Below are positions 22,301-33,282 of a stretch of 64,000 bases of DNA, in pieces. This stretch comes from Progne subis subis (Eukaryota > Chordata > Aves > Passeriformes > Hirundinidae). The translations under genes and the position numbers were made by a program. Every line of letters begins with the position of its first letter. Within the stretch, counting starts at the first letter, position 1. Under the pieces are notes generated by a model. That model made no database searches, was not told the origin of the DNA, and worked only from the letters and a program-made list of their open reading frames with translations. Location: assembly GCA_022316685.1 (NCBI GenBank), contig JAKJHU010000461.1, forward strand, positions 1-64,000, written 5' to 3'.

Positions 22301-22840
22301 CATTTCTTTGGCAAGGCGAGGGCTGGCAGAGCCGTGCAGGTGCAAACAAAAAAGGACTGAAAACCGGCAGAAATCAGCCATGGGAAAAGGGTTCCAGCAA
22401 CTCTGTGATGCTTTGGGGGAATTTCAGCCTTTGTCACTGGTTACAGGTGCATCTAGGGCGGCTCAATTATACTGGGCTGGGTCTCTGGGGGTCCCAGCCC
22501 CATCCCAGGGGTGTCCAGGCAGCTCCCTCAGCATTCCTGTCAGGATAGGTGCTCTGGAGCAGGGCAATCCCCTCCTGGCTGGAGAATTCACTGAGGACAG
22601 GGACAGGAGCTTGGGAAGGGGCTTCAAAGTCAGGAAAGTGGGCAGCTGGGGGTCTCCTCAGGCATTTCAGCAGCCTCCCAGCCCTGGAGAGCGAATCCTC
22701 CAGCATTCTGGGGCTCTCTGGGGCTAGTTTCCCTTGGAAACATGGAATTCTATGGAATTCTATGGCATCTGTCGTCATCGTCTGGTGTCAGAGGAGCTCA
22801 CAGCCCCAGCCAGGCGAGCGCATTTCTGCCTGGCTGCTGC
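19345..22840. other. Block D2 (duplicate of 2753-6244)
   Basis: Collinear with D1: 15-bp minisatellite at 19610-20045, CTGGGA array at 20380-20745, GC spacer to 21500, (GGGAGA)n at 21500-21624, CpG promoter-like stretch with CCAAT and GC box at 21640-21880, poly(A)-signal module to about 22235 (AATAAA at 22226), then spacer. Differences from D1 are mostly indels and array length. No protein-coding gene is conserved between the two copies. Confidence 0.75.
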
Positions 22841-22975
22841 CTTTGGACACGGCTGGACGGGGCTTGGAGCACCCCGGGACAGTGGCAGGTGTCCCTGCCA
22901 CGGCAGGGCTGGCACTGCCTGGGCTTTAAGGTCCCTTCCATCCCAAACCATTCTCATGCTGGGGAGCCCCACGAC
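22841..22975 (+). mobile_element. CR1 LINE 3' end
   Basis: Contains GGGCTTTAAGGTCCCTTCC then CCAAACCATTCTCATG, typical of avian CR1 3' UTRs. Extends beyond the D1 copy, which is cut at 6341. Confidence 0.65.
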
Positions 22976-24235
22976 ACCAGGACACAGCCCCCAGCTCCAG
23001 GGAATCCGTCTGGGCAGGGAACGGCCCGAGTGACAAGGACCTGGGTGGCCGCATCACGCACGGCCCTCAGCGTTTATTCCAAACACCGGCTACAGCTCCA
23101 GGGACGGGCACACGCCATCGGATCCCGCGGATCAGGCCAAGAAAAGAGGCAGAGCATCGGGAAATCTCTGCTTGGCTGCCACAGCCCCTGGGCACTTGGA
23201 AACAGCTCCCACCATGCCGGTGCCAGCGTGGAAAATCCTCCCCAGTCCTCCCCTGGCCCAGGGGCCACCGAGGCTCCCCCGGGGACCTGTCCTGGGTGGG
23301 AATATCCTGGAAAGCCGCAGGGATGGACTCGGCTCTCCCGGATCCCGGCCAGGAGGGCGCTGCCATCTGGAACCCCGAGTCCCCAGAGCGCCCCCGATCC
23401 AACCTCCCCTCTGCGGACCCCTCTGGGGATGGCAGTTATTAAAGAAAGGTTGGATTCAAGTGGGTTGGTGGCACAATTACATCACGTTTAACCCAGCTCT
23501 TGAAATATGATCAACACAAGCTGATATTGTAGTGAAGCATTTCGGTGATACATACGGGTTGTTTTATTTTTTTTTGCGAAGCCATTCTTTGGCTTGAATG
23601 TTTTCAAAGTTCTAATTACCTGTTGTTAATGATTCTGTTGTTAAAATCCCTCTTTTCGTCGGGCGTCGCCTCTGCTGCTTCCTAGGAAATGGCACCCGGA
23701 TCCATGAGGAGGAGGAGTGACATCAGAGCTTGGATGCAAATGAGAGGACATCTTGCACAGCTCAGCAAAGGAAACCCCTAAAACGGCGAGCCACCACGGA
23801 ATCAAAGGATTTAAAGAACACTCCTGGCTGAGGAACAAATATAGTTATCTCCCTAGACCTTTTGAACCTCTCGCCCTATCCAGCAGAGACGCTGGCTGCC
23901 AAGAGGAGCCCTGACTTCAAAGCAAGAGCAGGCTCCTGGTGCTCCCGCGAGGACGGAAGCCCCGGCTCTGCCTGCGCACCAGCGCACAAAGCTGCAGATC
24001 TCCTCCTCCGCGTCACTCCTGGGAGCAGCAGCGGCGCTGTGTGCGCGACCCGTCGGACCCCCGCCCAGAGCCGAGCCTAATAAAGGCATTAAAAAAGGAG
24101 CAGATGGCCTTGCCCTGTTTATTTCAAAAATAACACAAAGGGCTCTAAAGTCCCCCTTAAATCCACGTGGATTGGCCTAAAATCAGCCAAATGCAGTTAA
24201 AATCATCCAAAGTGGCCTAAAACCAAAGGCCAGGG
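22976..24235. other. Single-copy spacer with possible transcript ends
   Basis: Not duplicated elsewhere in the window. Around 23080 there is GTTTATTCC, i.e. AATAAA on the minus strand, below a 112-codon minus-strand open frame (23402-23067) that I do not recognise. At 23590-24125, AGCCTAATAAAGGC (about 24077) and a TGTTGTTAATG start suggest an LTR or a 3' exon on the plus strand, but no matching ends were found. Function unassigned. Confidence 0.35.
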
Positions 24236-25015
24236 TAATACTGGGATCCTACTGGAAATGAGTGGCATCATACTGGGAATGACTGGAATAGTGCTGGGAG
24301 TATTTTAGAGGAAACGGGATCACATTGGAATCAGACTGGGAGTGACTGGAAAGGTGCTGGCCATGACTAGAACCATACTGGGAGTGACTGGGTGCAACGG
24401 GGCCCACACTGGGAGTGACAGGGAATCACCCTGGGCAGGACTGGAATAATGCTGGGAGTGTCTGGGAATGACTGGGGTCATACTGGGGGTGACTGGGAAC
24501 AAGGGATCATACTGCAAGCCACTGGGATTACAGTGGCTGTGAATGGATCCTGACTGGTGTTACTGGGAGCTACTGGGCACATGTTTGCAGGAAAATGGGG
24601 ACTGAGATGAACTGGAAAGTACTGGAAGCACCCTGAGGAGACTGAGATGACAACTGCAATCATACTGGGAGCAACTGGGACTATACTTTGGGCAACTGCC
24701 AGAAACTGGAGTCATGCTGGAGGAAAGGGCGAGTAACTGGGAAAAACTGGGATGGTTCTGTGGGAAATGGAAACTTACAGGGGAAACTCGGAGTGCCTGG
24801 GAATGACTATGGGAGTGTCCAGGGACACTGGGATACACTGGGAATGCCTCAGACCATAGGGGCAGTAACTGGGATCAAACTGGGAGAGACTGGCTATGTG
24901 CTGGGGGGAGCTGGGACCATGCTGGGGACACTGGGAGCAAGTGGGAGTGCCTGGGGCCCTGCTGGGAGAGACTGGGATCTACTGGGAGTGCCTAGGACTA
25001 TGCTCGGGGCAACTC
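24236..25015. repeat. CTGGGA-type minisatellite
   Basis: Irregular ACTGGGAGTGACTGG units. The last 200 bp are nearly the inverse of 14760-14990 and also resemble 3700-3900. It joins block P2 abruptly at about 25015. Confidence 0.85.
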
Positions 25016-25044
25016 TTCCTCCCCCATCTCCTCCTGCCCCGTTC

Positions 25045-25235
25045 TGAACCCGGAATGGTGAGGGCAGGGCCAAGGAAAGGGCGGGAACTGTGAGGGGAAG
25101 GGGCGGGGTCAAGGAAAGGGCGGGAACTGTGAGGGGAAAGGGGCGGGGTCAAGGAAAGGGCAGGAACTGTGAGGGGAAAGGGGCGGGGTCAAGGACAGAG
25201 CAGGAATTCTGAGGGGAAAGGGGCGGGGCCAAGGG
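25045..25235. repeat. GC-box minisatellite, about 40-bp units (P2)
   Basis: Four to five units containing GTGAGGGGAAAGGGGCGGGG and AAGGAAAGGGCGGGAACT. Inverted counterpart of 13738-13846. Confidence 0.85.
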
Positions 25236-25880
25236 GACACACGGTACTAAAAGGGCCTGGTTTGGCTAAGAATCACAAAAGGGCCTAAAATTGCCAGGAG
25301 GGACCGAAAATCCACCCTAAACCCATACAGATTTGGCTTCAAATCACCCAAAGAGGCTTGCAATCACCACAAAGTAGACTTCAATAACAGATGGGTCTAA
25401 AATCTACCCGAAATCCATGATTTGGTCTTAAGTCAGCTGAATAATGGTAAAATCATCCAAAGGGGTCTAAAATCCAACCAAGGAGGAGTAAAATTGCCCA
25501 AACAGGTTGAAAACCCATGCAAAAATGCCCTCAAATCAACCTTAAATTTCACCCAAGGGCATAAAATCCACCCTGAAAATACCTGCTTTGGCTTGAAATC
25601 ACACAAAAAGACCTAAAGTCCCCAGTAAATCCCACCAGATTAGTCCTAAAATTACCCAAATGGGTCAAAACCCCAAGCAAATAGGCCTCAATTCATCTAA
25701 AATGATCTAAAATCCACCCTAAAACTGCCCTGCTTATCCAAAAATCACTAAAATTGGACTAAAGTAATCCAAAATTACCTAAAATCCACCCTAAAAGCCA
25801 CCAGGTTTGGCCAAAAATCAATCAAAGGTGCCTAAAATCCCCCCTAAGCAGTCCCCAGTTTTGCCTAAAATCACCCAAAC
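25236..25880. other. A-rich word-repeat region (CCTAAAATC, CACCC)
   Basis: Inverted counterpart of 12986-13735. No gene. Confidence 0.6.
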
Positions 25881-26521
25881 TGGCCTAAAATCTCCACGAC
25901 CGCAACCGAAGACAGAGGACCAAGACAAAGATCAGCACCAGAACCGGCACCAGCACCAAGACTGAGACTGACACCGGATCTGAGCCTGGCACCAAGAGCG
26001 GCGCTGCTCTGGGACCTGGCACTGAGACCAACACTGGGACCAGAACCGACACCAGAACCGACCACCGACACTGCTCCGGGAGCCGGGCCAACACTAGACC
26101 AGAACCAACGACAGAACTGAGACCGGCACTGCACAGGCACCAGGGACTGAGACCGAGACCAAGACTGAAACCGGCAACAGAACTGGCACTGGGACCAAGA
26201 CTGAGACCAAGAGCTGGCACCAGAACCAGCACCAGACTGGCCCTGCTCGGTACTGGGACCGAGAATGAGATTGGCACTGACGAGCGACTCCGGGACCAAC
26301 GACAGGCAGTGGTACCGACACTGGGACCGGCACTGATCCGAGACCCAGACTGAGGCCGGGACTGAAACCGGGCCTGGCACCGAGCCTGGCAGCCCTGGAG
26401 TGTGTGCCATGCAGGACCAGACAGACTGGGATCATGCGGACTGGCACCTTGTAGGCTGGGATTGTACACACTGGGATCACACGGACTGGGATTTCACAGG
26501 CTGGCAGCGCACGGATCAGAA
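25881..26521. repeat. GC-rich degenerate array (P2, left part)
   Basis: ACCGGCACCAGCACCAAGACTG words. Continues after the inserted LTR at 26993. Corresponds inverted to the right part of 11815-12985. Confidence 0.8.
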
Positions 26522-26988
26522 TTGTAATAGACTATGGACACAAAGAAAAGTTCCAATAGGAATTTATTAGATTGCAGCAGGCAAGGCAGAGGCAAATACA
26601 GCGCTGGACGACAGGGAGAGTCTCCGCTCCACCAACTGCCGCGCCTGGGCAAGTTTTAGTCCCCTTTTATCTTGCTTCTTTCTCCGATTGACGTGTCCTT
26701 CTTGTAGTACTCCACGCATGTGTGGCGTATTGCTAGGGGGTCTTTTTCTGCCTCGCGGGGTGCAGTGATGAAGGCTGGTAGTCATCTTAGGCGCCTTCTT
26801 CTTTATATGTTAACTAAGCTTGAGTTCCTGAAACTTAAAGCTGATTAAGCAAGTAGAGAGAAAAAAAAGAAAAATTGAGCAAGAGCATGTTTACATATGG
26901 CTTTTCTATAAGATTAGATAGTAACATAGTAACTTCCTGTTATCTTGAGTTAATTTTCAGTGAACAGAAACAGTTAATGTTTATCACA
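26522..26988 (-). mobile_element. Solo LTR inserted in block P2
   Basis: A 467-bp insertion relative to P1, where the empty site reads GATCAGAACCACAGAG (inverted, near 12590-12612). AGAA flanks both sides (26518-26521 and 26989-26992), a 4-bp target duplication. On the minus strand it begins TGTGATAAAC and has a poly(A) signal in TCTAATAAATTCC near its end. A 72-codon minus-strand frame inside is probably incidental. The ERV class is not certain. Confidence 0.75.
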
Positions 26989-26992
26989 AGAA

Positions 26993-27760
26993 CCACAGAG
27001 ACTGGGATCATACAAACTGGGATCATATGGAGCGGGATGGCTGCACCGGAACGACGCGAACCGAGGCGGTCCCGCCCGGCCCAGGGCTCCCTCCCAGTCC
27101 CGCCCGGGTGTGCGGCCAAAACTGCCCGGAGCGAACGCGGCGGTCCCGGAGCGATCCTGGAGCCAATCCCGGAGCGATTCAGGTTCCGATCCCCGTCCCG
27201 GTGCCGCCTCCAGTCTCAAGTCTCAGTCCCGGAGCGCCCCCGGTGCTGATTCCGGTCCCGGTGTCGATCTCGATACCAGAGCGGTGCCATTCTTGGTGCC
27301 GGTGCCGGTTCCCGTTCCACTCCTGGTCTCAATCTCGGTCTCGGAGCGTTCCCGGTACCGGAGCCGGTGCCGGTCTTGGTCCCGGAGTGCTCCCAGTGCC
27401 AATCTCAGTCTCGGTGCCGGAGCAGTTCCAGTCTCGGTGCTGGTTTCCGGTGCCGCTCTTGGTCTCAGTCCTGGCGTGCTCCCGGTCTCGGTTCTGGCCG
27501 CAGTCCTGGAGCAGTCCTGGAGCGCTCCCGCCGCCGGTGCCGGTTCCAAAGCATTCCCGGTGCCGGTCCCAGTGTCGCTCTTGGTGTCAGTCTTGGTCCC
27601 TGCACCGCTTCTGGTGCCGGGTTTGGTCTCGGTCCCCGTGCCAGTGCCAGAGCGGAGCCGATCTCAGTTCTGGTGTCGGTCTCAGTCTTGGTGCTGGTGT
27701 CGGTTCTGGTGCTGATCTCGGTCTCGGTGCCGGAGATTTCAGACCCTTTTTGGGTGATTT
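26993..27760. repeat. GC-rich degenerate array (P2, right part)
   Basis: CCGGTGCCGGTCTCGGT words, inverted relative to 11815-12560. Long open frames on both strands are composition artefacts. Confidence 0.85.
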
Positions 27761-27764
27761 TAGG

Positions 27765-28050
27765 GCAAAGCGAGCCCTTGTAGGAGGGCGCGTCCCCTTG
27801 GCCACGCCCACTCTCCTCCTCGTTCCCGCCCTTTCCTTGGCCCCGCCCCTTTCCCCTGCCGGGCCCTGCGCTTTCCCTGAGCCCGCCTCATTTCATTCCT
27901 TCCCTGCGCTTTCATTGGCCGCAGCTCTCTTCTCCATTGAGCCCCGCCTATCTGCTGGCGCGTTGTCTCCGGCGCATGCGCAGAGTGCTCGGAAGTTGCT
28001 TCCCCGGAGTGCCGCCATCTTTGCTCCTGGTCCCCCGACGGGGCTCCCGC
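27765..28050 (+). promoter_or_regulatory. Housekeeping-type promoter of RAB4B-like copy P2
   Basis: Sites in order: GC boxes (CCCCGCCCC, about 27842), inverted CCAAT (CATTGGCC, about 27913), NRF1 palindrome GCGCATGCGC (27972-27981), ETS-type CGGAAGT (about 27990), YY1-type GCCGCCATCTT (28011-28021). Exon 1 follows at once. The promoter is better preserved than the exons it serves. Confidence 0.7.
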
Positions 28051-29060
28051 GTGTGTGAGACCTACGGTGGGGCAATGGGGGATCTCTCGGGGATCCTGAG
28101 GGGTCTGAGTGGGCCTGGGGGTCTCTAGGGGATTTGGTTGGGGGTCGCTAGGGGATCTGGGGCGTCCCTAGGGGATTTAGGGCGGTATGGGGGTCCCTAA
28201 GGGGTTTGTAGGGGGCTGTAGGGGCTCTCTAGGGATCTGGGTGGTCTCTAGAGGGTCCAGAGGAGTCCATAAAGGGGCTCGGGGGGTCCCTAAATGGGGT
28301 CCGGGGGTCTCTTTAGGGGCTTTGTGAGTTTGAGGGCATCTATAGGGATCTGGGAACTCCTCTAGCGGTTCCGGGGAGGTCTGGGGGTGTCTGTGGGTCC
28401 CTATGGGGCATTTGGGGGGGGTCTGGGGGTCTCCAGAGAGGGTCTGAGGGCGCTATAGGGGATCTCTGGGGGATCTATAGAGGGTCCAGGTGGGCTGGAT
28501 GTCTCTGTGGGGGATCTGGGGTGATCTCGGTGGGCTCTGGGAGTCCCTATAGGGGATTTGGGGCGATGTGGGGGGGTCTGGGGGTCTCTAGGGGGTAGTT
28601 GGAGTGGTCTCGGGGTGCTATAGAGGCTCTATAGGGGTCTGCGGGAGCCAATGAAGAGTCCAGAGGTGTCTGGGGAGGTCTCAGCATCTCTATAGGGAAA
28701 TTCTGGAGTACTTCAGGGAAATTTTTTTTTGAATTTTGGGCTCTATATGGGGAATTGTTGGGGTTGAAATGGGGAAATTTTGGTTTTTCTATTGGGAATT
28801 TTTTTGAATTTTGAGGCACATGCAATTTGGGGAATTTCAGGTCCAAGCATGGGAATTTTGAGAGCTCTAGAAAGGATTTTGGGGGAATTTTGTATCCAAC
28901 CATGGGAAATTTGGGGAAATTTAGTTCCAAATGTAGGAAATCTTGGCAATTGGGGTCCAAATGTGGGAATTTTTTTCCAGATTCATCTTCAAGTTCTTGG
29001 TGATTGGCAGCATCAGCGCCGGCAAATCCTACCTGCTGCAGCCCTTCATCAAGAGCAAGT
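28051..29060 (+). pseudogene. RAB4B: RAB4B-like 5' gene fragment, copy P2 (exons 1 and 2)
   Basis: Exon 1 (28051-28066) reads GTGTGTGAGACCTACG before a GTGGGG donor: the ETY of the RAB4B start MAETYD is kept, but ATGGCT has become GTGTGT. Exon 2 (28981-29060) follows TTTTTTTCCAG and is 80 bp, one base short of the 81 in P1 and P3, so the frame breaks near its start. Its P-loop codons are the best kept of the three copies (GSISAGKS). The intron of about 914 bp is minisatellite plus AT-rich words. No exon 3 follows. A truncated, non-functional duplicate of an endosomal GTPase gene. Confidence 0.7.
28067..28720. repeat. TCTAGGGGG minisatellite in intron 1 (P2)
   Basis: Units mix GGGGGTCTCTAGGGG, GGATCTGGG and CTATAGAGG. 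Inverted counterpart of 10975-11500. 28720-28980 continues as AT-rich GGGAATTTTGG words up to exon 2. Confidence 0.85.
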
Positions 29061-29710
29061 GTAGGAAATTCTGGGAATTTTTAGGGATTTTGTGATTTCC
29101 GGGTGGTCAGTGGATTTGGGGGATTTTTGGGGGGGGAGGTTTGGAGGGATTTTTTTAATGTATTTCTGGGCATTTCAAGTGTTTCTTCGGTTGTTCTTTT
29201 GTTTGTTCGTTTGTTTTCCATTTTCTGGATTTTTTTGTTGGGTTTGGGGAACTTTTTGAAATTAGGGAAATATTATTGGCATTTTAAGGGCAATTTTCAA
29301 GGTTTTTTTCCTTCTTTTAGTCATTTTGATGCTTTTTTCAGTTTGTTTTCTTTTAATTTTGCTTTTTTGATGCAATTTTGGATGATTTCTTTGAAATTTT
29401 AGAATTCTGTGGCCCTCCGGGCTCTCCTCCATTTTGCAGCATTTTGGGATATTTCCTGTCACTTTAGAGTCATTTTTGGTCACTTTTGGGCCACTTTTGT
29501 GGCATTTACTGTCATATTGAGAATTTGGGGCAATTTGGTGGCATTTGGGGAACATTTGAGGGGAGCTTTGGTCACTTTTGGGCAATTTTGTGTCATTTTG
29601 AGCCATTTTTTGTATTTTTGGGTACATTTCTAGTCAGTTTTTGATCATTTGGGGGCCGTTTGCTGCCACTTTTTGGTCTCTTGAGGGGTTTTTTTGGTGA
29701 CTTTTGAGCC
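29061..29710. other. T-rich word-repeat region after RAB4B-like exon 2
   Basis: GGAATTTTTAGGG and CATTTTGGGCC words. Inverted counterpart of 9936-10570. No third RAB4B exon seen. Confidence 0.6.
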
Positions 29711-30185
29711 CTTCTTTGCTGGCTTCAGTCCCGGTCTCAGTGTTGATGTCAGCGCAGTCCAGGTCCCAGTGCCGGTAGCGGTGTCAGTCTTGGTCCCGGA
29801 GTGCTCCCAGTGCCAGTCTCAGTCTGGGTCCCAGTCCCGGAGCGGTGCCAGTCTCGGTGCTGGTTCCGGTGCCGGTCTTGGTCTCAGTCTTGGTGCCAGT
29901 GCCAGTTGTGGTGTCAGTTACGGTCTTGGTGTCAGTCCCGGTGCCGGTGCCTCTGTGGCGCCGGTCTCAGTTCCGGTGTACTGGTTCCGGTCCTGGTCCC
30001 GGTGCTGCAGCGGTGCCGCTCTCAGTTCTGGTGTCGGTTCTGGTCCCAGTCTTGGATCTCGGTGCCCGTCCCAGAGCAGCGCCGCTGTCGGTGCCGGTCT
30101 CGGATTCGGTGTCGGTCTCAGTCTTGGTGCTGGTGCCGGTTCTGGTGCTGACCTTGGTGTGGGTCTCAGTCCAGGTGCTGGAGAT
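29711..30185. repeat. GC-rich degenerate array (GGTGCCGGTCTCAGT)
   Basis: Inverted counterpart of 9476-9935. All-frame-open composition. Confidence 0.85.
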
Positions 30186-30765
30186 TTGAGGCCCATTTGG
30201 GTAATTTTGGGCCAAAGCGTGTTGCGTTGTGGTTTTTGGGAGTGGAGCTGAAGCCCAGAGCCGATAAGCCTCTGCGGTGGAAAGGCCGCTTGGGGAAGCT
30301 CAGGCGAAGCAGTCAAGCTCACACATGCACACACGCCACTGTGGGCAGCTCAGCAAGGAGAGGCCAGAAGGCCTTTGCCCTGGATCAGTTCCAGCCAGGT
30401 TTATTTCCAGAAGCCCAAGGGGAATCCAGATTGGAAAGGGGAGCACGTGTGCTGGTCTGCAGCTCAAGTGTGAGCTTCAGCAGCCCAAGACCTTGAGGCA
30501 CGGGGGCAGAGCAAAGGGCAGGAAAGGTCAGTGTCCTCTAGGGAAAACGGGGCCAGTCCCTGGGAACCCCAAACCAATGGAGACACAGAGGAAAGGAGAA
30601 ACCAAAGGGCCAGGGGAATCAGGGAGGGGAGAAACTGAGGCAAACCATCGTGTCCAGAGCCCCATTGGGAAGTTCTCTGTCTTGGGCTGGGCAGGTGACT
30701 CTATGATGTGTCCTGCCAAGGCCAGGCCCTAGGTATTATGGCAAGGGGCTGCAGGGACTCCACAC
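30186..30765. other. Module M, inverted copy
   Basis: Near-exact reverse complement of 8901-9475, including the AATAAA on the minus strand (CAGGTTTATTTCC, about 30398). No gene recognised. Confidence 0.5.
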
Positions 30766-31030
30766 TCAGCATGATTCCAGTTGCTCACAGCCACTCCCAG
30801 TCAATCCCAGTAGGATTCCCATCACCCTCAGTGTGATCCCAGTTCTCCCCAGCATGGGCCCAGCTGTTCCCACTGTGATCCCAGTATCATCTGTTTCCTG
30901 CAGCATTAGTTCCAGTTGTTCCCAGTTCCTTCCAGTGTGATCCCAGTTGCCCCTGGAATAGTCCCAGTCCCTCTCAGCATGTTCCCAGTCACTCCCAGTT
31001 GATCCCAGTGTAGATCCACTCTCTCCCAAC
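30766..31030. repeat. CCCAGT minisatellite upstream of ZNF3
   Basis: CTGGGA family in reverse orientation. About 130 bp of shared 5' flank separates it from the ZNF3 start exon. Confidence 0.85.
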
Positions 31031-31163
31031 TGCCTACTTTTTACGGACCCTAGATGCCTGGTGGCTTGTAGAGATGGTCTTGGGCAGAGAGACCTTCAAA
31101 CTCAACGTGCTCATCCCTTGTTCTCCCCCCAGACAGGATTTCTAATTCCCAAACCTTCGCAGG

Positions 31164-32715
31164 ATGGAGGAGGAGGCTGTGAGGAAGAGGAAGATGCCCC
31201 AGGACAGCCAGGCAGGTGAGGGGGAAGTCAGTGCCCCTTTCCCCCTCTCTCCTGCTCCATCTCCCAGCCCAGCATGGCCCCGGCTGCAGGACAACCCCGC
31301 AGCCGACGCCGTCCTGCCGGGGACGCACTGAGGGGATCTCCTTCCCCTTCCCTCTGGCACGGAGGCAAATCCCATCCTCTCCTTGTCCTTCCTCCCCCAG
31401 ACAAGGAGCTGAGCTGGAGACCAGGGAGGACAAATCCCCACGGCAGATCCTCGTGGAAGAGGCCGTTTTGAGCGGCTCCACGGGGCAGGAATCCAACGGG
31501 GAGGAAAAGTCCTGGCGATCCCTCATGAGAAGAGACTGCAAAAGCAGATCACGAGGATCTGAGGAGGAAAGAGCCACCCTGTGCCAGGAAGGCGGCCAGA
31601 GATGGAGCCAGAGCTCAGACCTGGTGGTCCATGAGCAGCTTCATGATGGGGAGAAGCCCCACAAGTGCTTTGGGTGTGCAAAGAGCTTCAGCTGGCGGAG
31701 CGACCTGCTTCACCACCAGAGGATTCACACAGACGAACGGCCCTACGAGTGTGGGGAATGTGGGAAGAGGTTCAGAGACAGCTGCAGCCTGATCCACCAC
31801 CAGAGGATCCACACTGGGGAGAGGCCCTACGAGTGTGGGGAATGTGGGAAGAGGTTCAGAGAGAGCTTCCAGCTGATCAGTCACCTGAGGATCCACACTG
31901 GGGAGAGGCCCTACGAATGTAGGGAATATGGGAAGAGTTTCAGCCTCAGATCCAGCCTGATAAAACACCAGAGTATCCGCACTGGAGAGAGGCCCTATGA
32001 GTGTGGAGAATGTGGGATGCGCTTCAGGTTGCGCTTTGCCCTGATCTGCCACCAGACGATCCACACCGGGGAATTGCCCTATGAGTGTGGGGAATGTGGG
32101 AAGAGGTTCAGAGAGAGCTCCAACCTAACCAAGCACCAGAAGATCCACAGTGAGGAACGGCCATACAAGTGTGGGGAATGTGGGAAGTGCTTCAGGCACC
32201 GTAGCTACCTGACTGTACACCAAAGGGTCCACACTGAGGAGAGGCCCTACAAGTGTTCCGAGTGTGGGGAGGGGTTTCTGACCAGCTCCCAGCTCCTTGA
32301 ACATCAGCAGACACACACAGAGGAGAGGCCCTTCCGCTGCCCCGACTGTGGGAAGAGCTTCAAGCTCAACTCCACCCTCATCCACCACAGGCGCATCCAC
32401 ACCGGAGAGAAGCCCCACGAGTGTGATGTATGTGGGATGAGCTTCATACGGAGCTGTGACCTGATCCGCCACCAGAGGACCCACACTGGGGAGAAGCCTT
32501 ATGAGTGTGATAAATGCAGCAAGAGGTTTCCCACCAGCTCCAGTCTTCTCGTACACCAGCGGATTCACACAGAGGAGAGGCCCTTCCGCTGTCCTGACTG
32601 TGGGAAGGGCTTCACTAAGAACTCCACCCTCGTCAAACACCGGCACATCCACACTGGGAGAGGCCCCACGAGTGTCCCCAGTGTGGGAAGAGCTTTTCAC
32701 AGAGGTCTCACATGA
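31164..32715 (+). CDS. ZNF3: C2H2 zinc-finger protein, frame-damaged, up to 453 aa
   Basis: Exon 1 is 31164-31215 ([17 protein letters not shown]). The family acceptor at 31400 would lead into a frame broken by loss of AT in the GAGCATGGAG of ZNF2 (here GAGCTGGAG). An AG at 31404-31405 gives an exon 31406-32715 that restores the finger frame. Twelve fingers are readable; finger 4 (CREYGKSF...HQSIR) has lost its second Cys and last His. A lost G near 32657 shifts the frame after finger 12, so the last finger becomes [20 protein letters not shown]. Either a working variant with a new acceptor and altered tail, or a young pseudogene. Role: presumed nuclear DNA binding. Gamma-ERV block D3 follows. 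Confidence 0.65.
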
Positions 32716-33282
32716 CCAGACACCAACTGAGGCACTGCTGAGGGAAGCCCTGTGAGTGCCCTGAGTGCAGGAAGAGCTTCGTGCACTGCTCCAACTCCAT
32801 CCCCCACTGGAGGTTGCATGAGAGCCCTCGTGACCCACATTCCCTGTGGTCCATGTTGGGAAGACACCTGGCTGCTTATCCTTTATTTTGGCCTTAATTT
32901 TTTTCTCTTCTCCCTCTTTGTGCTCCAGAAGCCAAGAGGAATTGGTCTGCCAGCTCAAAAGCACTCCAATCCCACGGAGAACAACTCAAATTTAACTGAC
33001 AGGGTTCAATCCCACCCCAAATGGCTTGTTCCCACCTCAGAAAAACTCAATCCCATGCCAAATTTACTCGATTCCACAGCTTCCAGGGTGAGATGGGGTT
33101 GGAAGGAGATTGGGAGATGTGGGATCCAAATTTGGAGCAATGGGATTAGGATTGTGTGGGGCTGGGTGAGTGGGATGTATTTGATAGTCAATCAAACATT
33201 CAGGGTTATTGATTTCTGTCCCATTCCTTTTCAGTCAGTGTCAGTTCTGTTTTCAGAGTGCCACCTTCTCAGCTGATTGTGT
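32716..33282 (+). other. ZNF3 3' flank
   Basis: Shared with ZNF2 and ZNF4 flanks, including the relic finger [12 protein letters not shown] (frame-shifted here relative to ZNF3). No other gene. Confidence 0.6.

Noticed and set aside
26567..26785. 72-codon minus-strand frame as a gene
   Set aside because: Lies entirely within the inserted LTR and has no recognisable domain.
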